Shown: piece by piece, positions 37,384 to 45,740 of the stretch | How the letters are laid out: each line of letters begins with the position of its first letter | Position numbering within the stretch: the first letter of the stretch is position 1 | NCBI GenBank assembly: GCA_002066995.1 | Contig: MWTC01000013.1 | Span: 87,579 to 151,578, forward strand | Source: Sphingobacteriales bacterium UTBCD1 | GTDB taxonomy: Bacteria > Bacteroidota > Bacteroidia > Chitinophagales > Chitinophagaceae | Reading direction: 5' to 3' | DNA length: 64,000 nucleotides | The notes under the pieces: model-generated | The model's input: only the letters and a program-made list of their open reading frames with translations | The model's database searches: none | Told to the model about the DNA's origin: nothing | Made by a program: the position numbers and the translations under genes

Positions 37384-39063
37384 ATGCCAAAGCTGAGTTT
37401 AAAAAATATTTTTGATAACAGAACTGGATCCGCCGCCACAATCCTTTCTTTAATTGAACAATTACAGGCACCGGTAAGAATTGAAGACGAGTCGGGAAAA
37501 GTGTTACTTTCTTTTGGCTCTGTCACTGAAAAATACCGGCATCCTCTTCACCTGGGCGGGGAAATAATAGGCTGGGTAACCGGTGATGAAAAAAGTTCTT
37601 TTATTTCAGAATTACTTCATTTATTACTTCAAAAAGAGTCTGAACGGAAAAAATTAGGCAGCGAAGTGCTGAATCTTTACCGGGAAGTAAACATGATCTT
37701 TGATTTTTCAGAGAAACTTGCTCAAACTATTGATGCTAATTCTATCTCCCAGGTTACGCTGGATGAGGCCAGCCGGGTGATCCGCTCCAACAACGGCGTC
37801 ATTATATTGTGGAACGAAAAAACAGGCAGATTACAGGTAGTTGCTTCTATTGGTGAACTGTTTTTTGACGAGGAGATGATCAACAGTAATCTAAACCTTT
37901 TGCAAAGCATCATATTCAGCGGCCACTCGGAGATTATCAGCGATGCTTCAGACTTAAAAAAGGCCGGGGTTGTTGTACCCCAGGTACAATCGGTGATCTA
38001 CTCTGCACTCAAAGTGAAACACCGGATCATGGGTGCCATTATTCTGGCAAGTAATGAACCGGAACAATACAAGGCAGCAGATCTGAAATTACTCACTACC
38101 CTTGCTTTACAATCTTCTGCAGCCATTGAAAGTGCCTTTCTTTATGAAAAAAATATAAGGGAAGAAAAGGAAAAGCAGGAAGCTCTGCGGCAGATCTATG
38201 AAGCCACAAATAAGTTTGTACCCCATGAATTCATTAAGTCACTGGGCCATGATGTGATCACTGATGTGAAACTGGGCGACCAGGTAGAAAAAATTGTTAC
38301 GGTTTTATTTTCTGATATCCGGGAATATACCACCCTATCCGAAAAAATGACACCGGAAGAGAATTTCAGTTTTGTCTGCTCCTTCAATGAACAGATCGGC
38401 CCTGTTATCCGGAAACATAACGGGTTTATAAATCAATATCTCGGCGATGCGATCATGGCAATCTTCCCCGGCAATGCAACGGATGCCCTAATGGCTGCAA
38501 TTGAGATGCAACAAGAAGTTCAGTTATTCAATTCCACCCGTCATCTGCTGAAAGAACCGTCTATCCAAATTGGTATAGGTATGCACACCGGGCCCCTGAT
38601 CATGGGTATCACCGGCGATAAAAACCGCATGGATGCATGTACCATTTCCGATACGGTGAATACCGCCTCCCGTCTTGAAAGCCTTACCAAACATTATAAA
38701 GCCGGCATTCTTCTGAGCGAAGCAAGTTTACGCCAGATTTCACAAGTTGAAAATTTTTTGATCCGTAACCTTGGTTTGGTCCAGTTAAAAGGGAAACAGG
38801 AGTCCATTAATATTCACGAATGTTTCAGCGGCAATTCCAAACAGGAATTACAGAAAAAATCTGAATCACTTTCCGATTTTAATGCCGGTGTGACTTATTA
38901 TTTAAACAAGTCTTTTGGCCAGGCCAATCATGCATTCCAGAAAGTCGTGGATTTTAATCCTGAAGACCGGACAGCAAAATTCTTTTTGAACCTTACCCGG
39001 CAAATTATTGAAAACGGGATGGCCGGCGCTAAAGCCGGCGTAGTGGAGATGAGGGAAAAATAA
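37384..39063 (+). CDS. GAF-domain class III nucleotide cyclase
   Basis: This 559-residue protein has a GAF-like region (about residues 105-255), a coiled coil with KEKQEALRQIYEATNKFVP, and a class III cyclase catalytic domain (about 300-480). Both metal Asp residues are present, in VLFSDIREYT and LGDAIMAIF, as are the VNTASRLE Asn and Arg. The usual adenine-selecting Lys before the second motif is replaced by Gln (GFINQYLGD), and the Gly of the GD motif is Ser (TISDTVN), so the product base is uncertain. The last 70 residues look like a short TPR-type helical tail (FNAGVTYYLNKSFGQANHAF). It follows the giant kinase and receiver, suggesting cyclic nucleotide output of that pathway. Confidence 0.88.
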   Translation: MPKLSLKNIFDNRTGSAATILSLIEQLQAPVRIEDESGKVLLSFGSVTEKYRHPLHLGGEIIGWVTGDEKSSFISELLHLLLQKESERKKLGSEVLNLYREVNMIFDFSEKLAQTIDANSISQVTLDEASRVIRSNNGVIILWNEKTGRLQVVASIGELFFDEEMINSNLNLLQSIIFSGHSEIISDASDLKKAGVVVPQVQSVIYSALKVKHRIMGAIILASNEPEQYKAADLKLLTTLALQSSAAIESAFLYEKNIREEKEKQEALRQIYEATNKFVPHEFIKSLGHDVITDVKLGDQVEKIVTVLFSDIREYTTLSEKMTPEENFSFVCSFNEQIGPVIRKHNGFINQYLGDAIMAIFPGNATDALMAAIEMQQEVQLFNSTRHLLKEPSIQIGIGMHTGPLIMGITGDKNRMDACTISDTVNTASRLESLTKHYKAGILLSEASLRQISQVENFLIRNLGLVQLKGKQESINIHECFSGNSKQELQKKSESLSDFNAGVTYYLNKSFGQANHAFQKVVDFNPEDRTAKFFLNLTRQIIENGMAGAKAGVVEMREK

Positions 39064-39151
39064 TCAGAAAATATTCCAATTCTCATCATTTTTTTGTTGG
39101 AATGATAAAAAGATTTATTTAGTTTAAATTTTTAAAATAACTCAACGCTTC

Positions 39152-39751
39152 TTGGATAAGATATTTTCAGAAATATACAATGATGCCCTAATCCGTATTT
39201 TCCCCCGGCTCTCTAAAGAATTAACTTATCATAATGCCGATCATGCCCGGGATGTATTAGACCAGGCAATACGAATAGCTCACGAAGAAGGTATCAGTAA
39301 CAAAGAAGACCTTTTACTGCTGAAGATTGCAGCCCTGTATCATGATACAGGCTTTATCAAATCTTATTCAGGGCACGAAGAAGTCAGTTGTGACCTTGCA
39401 AGAGAAGAACTGCCGGTTTTCGGCATCAATGACCGGCAACTGGACCATATCTGCAAATTGATCATGGTCACCAAAATGCCCCGGTACCCTGAAAACAAAC
39501 TGGAAGAAATCATCTGTGACGCTGATCTTGATTACCTGGGAAGAACAGATTTTTTCAAAATATCCAACCTGCTTTTCCTGGAATTGAAGCACAGGGGACT
39601 GGTCCATAATGAATACAACTGGAACAAGAAACAGGTACACTTTCTGAAAGTTCACCAATACTTTACACCCGCAAACCGGGCTGCACGCCAGCAGCTTAAG
39701 CTCAAACATCTTTCTATGATCGAACAGATGCTTCAATCATCTTCTTCTTGA
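39152..39751 (+). CDS. HD-domain phosphohydrolase
   Basis: This 199-residue protein is a compact HD hydrolase: HNADHARDVL near residue 28, ALYHDTGF with the His-Asp pair, GHE, and later CDADLDYLG, the last Asp ligand. Such proteins are metal-dependent and cut phosphate esters of nucleotides or cyclic nucleotides. The start is TTG at 39152, because an in-frame TAA (39125-39127) lies nine codons upstream and no ATG or GTG occurs between. It follows the cyclase by 88 bases on the same strand, so it could break down the cyclase product, but the substrate is inferred. It is shorter than HD-GYP proteins and lacks the GYP motif. Confidence 0.85.
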   Translation: MDKIFSEIYNDALIRIFPRLSKELTYHNADHARDVLDQAIRIAHEEGISNKEDLLLLKIAALYHDTGFIKSYSGHEEVSCDLAREELPVFGINDRQLDHICKLIMVTKMPRYPENKLEEIICDADLDYLGRTDFFKISNLLFLELKHRGLVHNEYNWNKKQVHFLKVHQYFTPANRAARQQLKLKHLSMIEQMLQSSSS

Positions 39752-39984
39752 CATCTCATCCCTGATTTTGAGCCATAATTAAGAAACCTCGCTTCGTTAA
39801 CTGATTTTAACCGACGCACCGTTCATCATTTCCTGCTACAGTTGCTCACTGATCTTTTAGTTTTCACATTTTTTTTATAACCTCAGCGCCAGCTTCAGCA
39901 TCTAAAAGGTAAAGGGCAATAAAAACCCGGAGCAGAGATCAATGAAGAGGAATGAATTTAAACAACTACCTAAAGCAATTAATT

Positions 39985-40278
39985 ATGAAAAAAGTTTTAC
40001 AAATTTCAGCTGCCCTGGATCAACCCAGGCTTTTAGAAGCCATCATAGAAAAATTAGCTCATCGCCGTTATGACATCGGCTATAGCAAAGAGAAAATGCC
40101 CAAAGGATATGAAGCCGATGAAACATCCAGTACGGAAGCTTATGTAAGCGGCACCGTTGAATTCAATTATAATGGAAATGAAAAGATCAGAATGCCTTTC
40201 ATCACCTGCTTTCTTTTCACTTGTGCGCATGGCAAACAAGAACCTTACAAATTGAACTGGAGCATGTCCCTGTCCTGA
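39985..40278 (+). CDS. Small protein of unknown function
   Basis: I do not recognise this 97-residue protein. The start at 39985 (MKKVLQISAALDQP) fits better than the upstream ATG at 39952, whose extra residues (MNLNNYLKQLI) look like leader sequence. The product has an amphipathic start, a central region rich in Gly, Tyr, Thr and Glu, and a beta-like segment VSGTVEFNYNGNEKIRMPF near residue 55. No signal peptide or membrane span is evident. It is followed by a strong terminator at 40336-40373, which supports a real single-gene transcript. It lies between the HD gene and the LiaF-like cluster. Confidence 0.6.
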   Translation: MKKVLQISAALDQPRLLEAIIEKLAHRRYDIGYSKEKMPKGYEADETSSTEAYVSGTVEFNYNGNEKIRMPFITCFLFTCAHGKQEPYKLNWSMSLS

Positions 40279-40335
40279 AAATAATATTTGATACGGCCTT
40301 CCTTAGCCTCCGAAACAGAACGATCCAAACCCCTT

Positions 40336-40373
40336 ACTGCGGCTTTTCACCCTGAAGCCGCAGTTTATTTTTT
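40336..40373 (+). terminator. Strong rho-independent terminator
   Basis: ACTGCGGCTT (40336-40345) pairs perfectly over ten bases with AAGCCGCAGT (40355-40364) around a nine-base loop, followed by a T-rich run (40364-40373). It ends the small gene at 39985-40278 and insulates the LiaF-like cluster from upstream transcription. Confidence 0.9.
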
Positions 40374-40460
40374 ACCTGTTTTCACCGATGCTAACCTGCC
40401 ATTCACCGATTTTTCCCATACGGTAGCCTATAGTGTATTCCTCTTGTACGCCCACTCGTT

Positions 40461-40468
40461 TACCTTTG
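40461..40468 (+). promoter_or_regulatory. Candidate -7 promoter element for the LiaF-like cluster
   Basis: TACCTTTG is an exact TAnnTTTG match. It predicts a transcript start near 40475, about 12 bases before the ATG at 40487. That supports 40487, rather than the upstream in-frame ATG at 40433, as the true start. The -33 region is weak. Confidence 0.5.
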
Positions 40469-40486
40469 CCCTATAAATTCAAAACA

Positions 40487-41341
40487 ATGGCAGACTTTAA
40501 TGAATTTCATGAAGAAAACAGGAAATGGAGAGAAGAGGGCAGAAAGATGAGAGAGGATTGGAGGAATAAGTTCAGGGAAAACCGGAGATATAATTCTGCC
40601 GGTATTAATTCCGGGAGCCGGGTATTAACCGGAATAATTTTTCTACTTATAGGAGCTGTCTTTTTTCTGAAGGCAGCACGATTTCCTCTTCCCGATTGGC
40701 TTATATCCTGGCAGATGCTCCTGATCGTTATTGGTTTTTTTGTTGGCGTCCGCCACCGTTTTTCGGGAATAAGCTGGCTGATACTGATCGTTATCGGCCT
40801 GGTGTTTATGGCACAGTATGCTTTTCCGGACGTTCAAATGCAACGCTATACCTGGCCTGCCATTATGATCATACTGGGACTTGTATTCATTATCAGGGGC
40901 GGGCTCCACATCTCCAGTTCCCGCAACTTCAATAATTCCCAGGGGGGGTCATCCGGCATCACAGGTGATCCGAGCACTCAATCAGGCGCATACTCCACTG
41001 AAGACGACTATATAAAAACCACAGCTATATTCGGCGGGACAAAAAAAAACATTCTTTCTAAAAAATTCCGGGGCGGCGATATTGTCAACGTTTTTGGTGG
41101 CACGGAGTTAAACCTGAGCCAGGCTGACATAGAAGGAGAAGCAGTGATGGAAATCACCGCCATCTTCGGCGGATGTAAACTCGTCATCCCATCCAACTGG
41201 ACCGTGAAGTCAGATGCAGCAGCAATCTTTGGCGGAATTGAAGATAAAAGACCGGTAGTTTCCGTGGCTGAAGGGGAACAAAAGATATTGAGATTAAGGG
41301 GCACCGTGATCTTTGGGGGCATTGACATTAAAAGCTATTAA
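40487..41341 (+). CDS. LiaF-like membrane protein (cell envelope stress)
   Basis: From the ATG at 40487 the protein has 284 residues. It starts with a charged region (EENRKWREEGRKMREDWRNKFREN), then about four TM helices between residues 40 and 140 (VLTGIIFLLIGAVFFLKAA, MLLIVIGFFVGV, LILIVIGLVFM, WPAIMIILGLVFII). The C-terminal part is a beta-helix-like domain with repeated AIFGG or VFGG turns (TTAIFGGTKKN, VNVFGGTELN, ITAIFGGCKL, AAIFGGIED, TVIFGGIDIK). This architecture is that of LiaF, which restrains cell-wall stress two-component systems in Gram-positive bacteria. The LytS/LytTR pair downstream on the same strand may be its partner here, but this is inferred from order. Confidence 0.85.
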   Translation: MADFNEFHEENRKWREEGRKMREDWRNKFRENRRYNSAGINSGSRVLTGIIFLLIGAVFFLKAARFPLPDWLISWQMLLIVIGFFVGVRHRFSGISWLILIVIGLVFMAQYAFPDVQMQRYTWPAIMIILGLVFIIRGGLHISSSRNFNNSQGGSSGITGDPSTQSGAYSTEDDYIKTTAIFGGTKKNILSKKFRGGDIVNVFGGTELNLSQADIEGEAVMEITAIFGGCKLVIPSNWTVKSDAAAIFGGIEDKRPVVSVAEGEQKILRLRGTVIFGGIDIKSY

Positions 41342-41385
41342 GAACAACAGATATCAAAAAACCATTTTAAAACCAACTGATCATT

Positions 41386-41745
41386 ATGAACTGGTATCTT
41401 GCAAAAATCATTTTCCGGATCCTTTGCGGTGATGGAAACCATACCGGGCAATTTGATGTACAGCTACGCCTGATCAGGGCTGCAGATAAAGACGAAGCAT
41501 TCCATAAAGCAACGCAAACCGGGCTGAAGGAAGAAGAAACTTTTTTCAATCAAAACCAGAAACTGGTTCAATGGAAGTTTATCAACATTGCAGAGCTTTA
41601 TAAACTGAGTGAATTAATTGACGGCGCCACACTGTATTCCCGCATAGAAGAATCGGACCACCCTGATTATTATACCAGCACCGTTCATAAAAAAGCTGAA
41701 CAAATTCATTCCGGCAATTCGCTGGAGCTATTAGACTTAGTATAA
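41386..41745 (+). CDS. DUF4288 domain protein
   Basis: This 119-residue cytoplasmic protein matches DUF4288, seen in the MNWYLAKIIFRI start, the FDVQLRLIRAADKDEAFHKA helix-strand segment and QKLVQWKFINIAELYKL. DUF4288 proteins are small alpha/beta proteins without known activity. It lies 44 bases after the LiaF-like gene and only 4 bases before the LytS-like kinase, so it is very likely co-transcribed with them. No catalytic motif is evident. Confidence 0.82.
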   Translation: MNWYLAKIIFRILCGDGNHTGQFDVQLRLIRAADKDEAFHKATQTGLKEEETFFNQNQKLVQWKFINIAELYKLSELIDGATLYSRIEESDHPDYYTSTVHKKAEQIHSGNSLELLDLV

Positions 41746-41749
41746 GCCT

Positions 41750-42808
41750 ATGTCCAGATCACCCCTTTCTGTCAGTCGTTTCAGAACCATCTTTTTTGGT
41801 TTCTGGCTGTCCGTGATTATTGACGGAGTTTTTGTACTGCATTGGTATGAACCGGGATGGGATTTGTCTGTTGCTGTCATTGACAGCATTATCAGTTGTG
41901 TTGTACTTTTTATTTTTTGCCTGCCTTTAATGACTACATTAAGGTACTACACTCCCAAACAAAAAAATTATGTCAACGTATTTATCTGGTGTGTATTTAT
42001 TATAGCTGCCTGGTTGATCACCATCCGCTGGCTACTTCAACTTGTTCTTGGCAATAACGAAGGTTATCCCGAATTTTTGCACCGGTCGCTGGTAGTGCGT
42101 GCCAGTATCGGATTTTTCCTGACAGGATGCATAGCCCTGGCTTTCATGATCTGGTACAACTGGGAGGAGCAGCGTGAAAATGAAACAAGAAAACAGGATG
42201 CAGAAAAATTTGCAAAAGAAGCAGAACTCTTCAAGCTGCGCCAGCAGATGCAGCCGCACTTTTTATTCAACAGCCTTAATTCCATCAATGCACTGATCGG
42301 CAGCCGTCCCGAGGAAGCAAGGAAAATGGTGCAACAATTATCCGATTTCCTGAGAGGAACAATAAAAAAAGAAGAAACACAATGGGTCAGTTTGAAAGAA
42401 GAACTGCAATACCTGCAACTGTACCTTGATATTGAAAGAGTCCGTTTCGGAAACCGATTGTCCACACTGATCGAAAGTGAAATAACAACGGATCAAATGA
42501 AACTTCCGGCATTACTCCTTCAGCCTTTAGTGGAAAACGCCATTAAATTCGGGCTGTACGATACTACAGGGGAAATCCAGATCCGGGTAAAGGCCTCGGC
42601 AGAAGGAAATACCCTGGCATTGAAAGTGGAAAATCCTTTTGATCCTGAAACATCTTCTTCTAACCAGGGAACAGGCTTCGGGTTGAAATCGGTGCAGAGA
42701 AGATTGTATTTGCTCTTTGGAAGAAATGATCTGCTGGCGACCGAAGCAAAAGAAAATATCTTTACCACTGTTGTGAAAATACCCCAATCCGTAGTACAGA
42801 AGCAATGA
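41750..42808 (+). CDS. LytS/YehU-type sensor histidine kinase
   Basis: This 352-residue protein has about four TM helices in residues 10-140, a short coiled coil, and a His kinase domain of the HPK7 (His_kinase) type with H170 in QMQPHFLFNSLNSINAL. The HATPase part shows LLLQPLVENAIKFGL and GTGFGLKSVQRRL. Such kinases usually pair with LytTR response regulators, and one follows 44 bases downstream. No extracellular sensor domain is visible, so the signal may come through the membrane or through the LiaF-like protein encoded two genes upstream. Confidence 0.92.
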   Translation: MSRSPLSVSRFRTIFFGFWLSVIIDGVFVLHWYEPGWDLSVAVIDSIISCVVLFIFCLPLMTTLRYYTPKQKNYVNVFIWCVFIIAAWLITIRWLLQLVLGNNEGYPEFLHRSLVVRASIGFFLTGCIALAFMIWYNWEEQRENETRKQDAEKFAKEAELFKLRQQMQPHFLFNSLNSINALIGSRPEEARKMVQQLSDFLRGTIKKEETQWVSLKEELQYLQLYLDIERVRFGNRLSTLIESEITTDQMKLPALLLQPLVENAIKFGLYDTTGEIQIRVKASAEGNTLALKVENPFDPETSSSNQGTGFGLKSVQRRLYLLFGRNDLLATEAKENIFTTVVKIPQSVVQKQ

Positions 42809-42852
42809 AGCAAATTATAAACTAAATCAAAGACTGAAACACCACTCTGAAT

Positions 42853-43590
42853 ATGAAAGTTATTATCATTGACGATGAACCGCTGGCAAGAAGTATTGTA
42901 AAAGAGTACCTGCAAAAACATCCTGAGCTGGAACTGGTGCAGGAATGTAATGACGGGCTTGAAGGATTGAAAGCCATCCAGCAGCAGCAGCCCGATCTTA
43001 TCTTCCTGGATATTCAGATGCCGAAAATCAACGGTTTTGAAATGCTGGAACTGCTGGATCATCCGCCTGCTGTCATCTTCACCACCGCTTTTGATGAATA
43101 TGCCATCAAAGCATTTGACACACATGCCATAGATTATTTACTCAAACCTTTCAGCCAGGAACGTTTTGACAAAGCCGTTGAAAAATTATTGGTGCAAAAA
43201 AATATTCCTGCAGAAAAATCAACCCAGGAATTGCTGGAAACTGCATCTCATTCCCCTGCACAAAGCCAGCGTATCGTAGTGAAAAACGGAAGTAAGATCA
43301 AGATCATACCGGTACAGGAAATTTTTTACCTGGAAGCAGCAGATGACTATGTAAAAATTCACACCAAAGAAGGATATTTTCTGAAAAACAAGACCATGAA
43401 TCATTTTGAACAGATCCTGGATATGCAGCATTTCGTCAGGTCGCACCGTTCATATATGATCAATATCCAACAGGTCACCCGTATTGACCCTTATGAGAAG
43501 GATAATCACATTGCCATCCTCCGGTCCGGCGCAAAAGTACCGGTGAGCCGCAACGGGTACATCAGGTTAAGACAGGTGTTAGGTTTATAA
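42853..43590 (+). CDS. LytTR-family response regulator
   Basis: This 245-residue regulator has a receiver domain with D7, D8 and phosphoacceptor D53 (LIFLDIQMPKING), Thr in FTTAFDEYA and Lys in LLKPF. A LytTR DNA-binding domain follows from about residue 145 (IVVKNGSKIKIIPVQEIFYLEAADDYV, FVRSHRSYMINIQQV). LytTR proteins usually bind direct repeats upstream of targets. It is probably phosphorylated by the kinase encoded just before it. Its target genes are not visible from the sequence. Confidence 0.95.
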   Translation: MKVIIIDDEPLARSIVKEYLQKHPELELVQECNDGLEGLKAIQQQQPDLIFLDIQMPKINGFEMLELLDHPPAVIFTTAFDEYAIKAFDTHAIDYLLKPFSQERFDKAVEKLLVQKNIPAEKSTQELLETASHSPAQSQRIVVKNGSKIKIIPVQEIFYLEAADDYVKIHTKEGYFLKNKTMNHFEQILDMQHFVRSHRSYMINIQQVTRIDPYEKDNHIAILRSGAKVPVSRNGYIRLRQVLGL

Positions 43591-43618
43591 ATTAATCTTC
43601 CGCAAATGTTTTTATTGC

Positions 43619-43651
43619 TTTGCCGAAATCTCTGAATAATTCTTACTTTCA
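43619..43651 (+). promoter_or_regulatory. Candidate promoter of the Cap15-like gene
   Basis: TTTG (43619-43622), a 21-base spacer and TACTTTCA (43644-43651) give a reasonable Bacteroidota -33/-7 pair, though the -7 part differs from TAnnTTTG in its last two bases. The predicted start is near 43658, 16 bases before the ATG. It would let this gene be expressed apart from the LytTR cluster. Confidence 0.35.
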
Positions 43652-43673
43652 GCATCCCAAAATATAGCATTGA

Positions 43674-44306
43674 ATGAAGGCATATAAGCTGAACATAAAA
43701 ACCATCGTCGTCATCGTCGGAATATTAAGCCTGGTAATCTATTCCCTGGTATTGGTTATTTTCCATATTGCAAAAACGGAAGACCTTGGTGAAACGTTAC
43801 TGCATTACGGTTATATCATTGCACCTGTTTCAATTCTCTGGGTGATGCTTGACCGTTACCTCTGGCATACCCGACTCTTCCAGGTATTGCGAAAATCCTT
43901 GAATATTCCACCGGACCTGCGGGGAAGGTGGGAAGGAAAACTGGAAAATTCAGATGGCAGCCCGGCACAAAAATTCGTTATTGAGGTCAGGCAGACGCTG
44001 ACCTCATTAAAAGTTCATTCATATTCTGCTATAAGCCCCTCTCTTAGCATCCTTTGCGAAATTGCGACTGATACACATGAAGAGAATTTCACTTTATGTT
44101 TCTTATGGGAAGGACAAACCCATACGGATATAAAAGACATGCACCAGGGAATACGGTTCCAGGGATACACCATGCTCAATCTTTTGGAACACGAAAAGCC
44201 AAGAATGCTGAAAGGTTCTTACTTCACTAATTTCAAACCCAACCAAACAAAAGGAGGAATTGAGCTGGCCTGGGTTTCTAAAGAGATCAAAGGGAAATTT
44301 GAATAA
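43674..44306 (+). CDS. Cap15-like two-TM beta-barrel protein
   Basis: This 210-residue protein has two TM helices (residues about 8-31 and 43-60) followed by a beta-rich domain. The beta part shows PPDLRGRWEGKL at 79-90, VIEVRQTLTSLKVHSYSA, SLSILCEI, FLWEGQT, IRFQGYTMLNL and LKGSYFTNFKPNQTKGGIEL. This order of motifs is that of the Cap15 (S-2TM-beta) effector family, membrane proteins that in CBASS antiphage systems bind a cyclic dinucleotide in the barrel and disrupt the inner membrane. No CD-NTase gene lies next to it. Its convergent neighbour, 3 bases away, is a receiver-class III cyclase. Stand-alone Cap15-like proteins of unknown role also exist, so defence is only a possibility. Confidence 0.75.
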   Translation: MKAYKLNIKTIVVIVGILSLVIYSLVLVIFHIAKTEDLGETLLHYGYIIAPVSILWVMLDRYLWHTRLFQVLRKSLNIPPDLRGRWEGKLENSDGSPAQKFVIEVRQTLTSLKVHSYSAISPSLSILCEIATDTHEENFTLCFLWEGQTHTDIKDMHQGIRFQGYTMLNLLEHEKPRMLKGSYFTNFKPNQTKGGIELAWVSKEIKGKFE

Positions 44307-44309
44307 CGT

Positions 44310-45350
44310 TTAGTTCAGCACTTCATAGATTACCACCCGTTGCGACTTATTTTTTAATGATACTTCTCCTACTTTGCGGCAATTAAAAGACTCTTTGATT
44401 TTTTCATAAGAAGATTCGGAAATAATGACCTGACCTTCCTTAGCTGCAGCCTGCAGCCGCTGTGCGGTGTTCACCGTATCTCCGATCACTGTATAATCCA
44501 AACGCCGTAAACTGGTTGAGCCGATATTTCCTGATACCATTTCACCACTGTTGATGCCGATGGCCACATGAGGGGTGAAAGTGATATTTTCAGAAAACGG
44601 GGGGCACTTTTCAATTTCACTCACCACTGCCAGGCAGGCATCTACGGCCCTGTCCAGATGATATTCTCCTGTAAAGACCGCCATGACTGCATCCCCGATA
44701 AATTTGTCTATATGGCCTTTTTGATTGATAATCTGCTTTACAATAATTTCAAAATAACTGTTCAGGAGTTTTACCACATTGTCAGGCTTTTCATTTTCAC
44801 TGATGGAAGTGAATCCGCAAATATCAATGAATGCCACTGTACCTTCTATCGTTTCATTGGAAGAAAGAGATTGTTCAAACTCTTTACTGCTCATAAAATT
44901 CAATACATTCTGATCCACGTACATTTTCAGAATATTATTTTGACGAACCGCTTCCAGTGTCTCCTTCATCTGGTTTACATCTTTGAGTGTCTTTTCTACA
45001 GTCACTTCAAGATCTCCGAAGTCAATCGGTTTGGTGACAAAGTCAAAGGCACCGAGGTTCATGGCTGCCCGGATGTTGGGCATATCGCCGTAAGCAGAAA
45101 TGATTACGGTACGCATCAATGCATTCTGTTCATTGATTTTTGAAAGCAGGGTCAGGCCATCCATTTCCGGCATATTGATATCACTCAGTATCAAATCCAC
45201 ATTGGGGTTTTCGGAAAGTTTTTCCAGGGCAATGCGGCCGTTTTCGGCAAAAAGAAATTCATATTCCCTTTCCCGTATCTTCTGCCTGAATCTTTGTTTG
45301 ATAAGCATTTCAAGATCAGCTTCATCATCCACGACCATAATCCTTGCCAT
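44310..45350 (-). CDS. Response regulator with class III nucleotide cyclase output
   Basis: This 346-residue protein joins a receiver (residues 1-125; D8, D9, phosphoacceptor D57 in LILSDINMPEMDG, Lys in VTKPID) to a class III cyclase domain (about 165-340). Metal Asp residues are in VAFIDICGFT and IGDAVMAVF. The Lys in HIDKFIGD and the Asp in DYTVIGDTVN form the pair normally selective for adenine, and VNTAQRL supplies the transition-state Asn and Arg. cAMP is therefore the probable product, switched by phosphorylation. Its start overlaps the stop of the upstream receiver by one base (TGATG), which suggests coupled translation. It is tail to tail with the Cap15-like gene. Confidence 0.93.
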   Translation of the reverse strand: MARIMVVDDEADLEMLIKQRFRQKIREREYEFLFAENGRIALEKLSENPNVDLILSDINMPEMDGLTLLSKINEQNALMRTVIISAYGDMPNIRAAMNLGAFDFVTKPIDFGDLEVTVEKTLKDVNQMKETLEAVRQNNILKMYVDQNVLNFMSSKEFEQSLSSNETIEGTVAFIDICGFTSISENEKPDNVVKLLNSYFEIIVKQIINQKGHIDKFIGDAVMAVFTGEYHLDRAVDACLAVVSEIEKCPPFSENITFTPHVAIGINSGEMVSGNIGSTSLRRLDYTVIGDTVNTAQRLQAAAKEGQVIISESSYEKIKESFNCRKVGEVSLKNKSQRVVIYEVLN

Positions 45351-45724
45351 CAGTTTATTGCTTTTAATTTTTCCTTTAATGATATAAAATCAACGGGTTT
45401 TGTAAGAAAGTCATCTGCGCCAAGCTTCATGGCTGTATTATAATTATCTGAATCACCATATGCTGTAATCATCATTACCACAGGGGGTGGTTCATGATGT
45501 TTCTCTTTGATATGCCGGAGTAATTCCAGGCCACTCATGCCGGGCATGTTAATATCCGACAGGATCAACACTGCTTCATGCTCACAGTTCCCGAGATATT
45601 TCAATGCCTCTTCCCCCGAAAAGGCAAATACAAACTTCATCTCCCCACTGCGCATCTCTTTCCGGAAACGCTGCTCAAAGAGGGTCTGTACATCTTTTTC
45701 ATCATCAACTACCAGAACTTTCAT
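45350..45724 (-). CDS. Single-domain response regulator
   Basis: This 124-residue receiver has D7, D8 and phosphoacceptor D57 in LILSDINMPGMSG, plus Lys in LTKPVDF. It has no output domain. It sits between the 7TM kinase (16 bases upstream) and the receiver-cyclase (one-base overlap), so it may relay or buffer phosphoryl flow in the same pathway. Its sequence resembles that of the receiver half of the neighbouring cyclase (RFRxxxRxxExxFxFAxxGxxAL), which suggests that one arose by duplication of the other. Confidence 0.92.
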   Translation of the reverse strand: MKVLVVDDEKDVQTLFEQRFRKEMRSGEMKFVFAFSGEEALKYLGNCEHEAVLILSDINMPGMSGLELLRHIKEKHHEPPPVVMMITAYGDSDNYNTAMKLGADDFLTKPVDFISLKEKLKAIN

Positions 45725-45740
45725 ATTTTTAATTTAATTT

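Noticed and set aside
40288..40476. 62-residue open frame
   Set aside because: It runs through the terminator at 40336-40373 and into the promoter of the LiaF-like gene, and its sequence lacks coding character.
40433..40486. Upstream start for the LiaF-like protein
   Set aside because: The extra 18 residues overlap the TACCTTTG promoter element; the ATG at 40487 fits better.
43674..44306. Full CBASS defence locus
   Set aside because: The Cap15-like gene is present, but no CD-NTase, Cap2/Cap3 or nuclease gene lies near it, so a CBASS operon cannot be claimed.
37384..45350. Pycsar system
   Set aside because: The cyclases carry sensor or receiver parts and the partner genes are not the usual PycTM or PycTIR effectors. 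Only a loose analogy remains.
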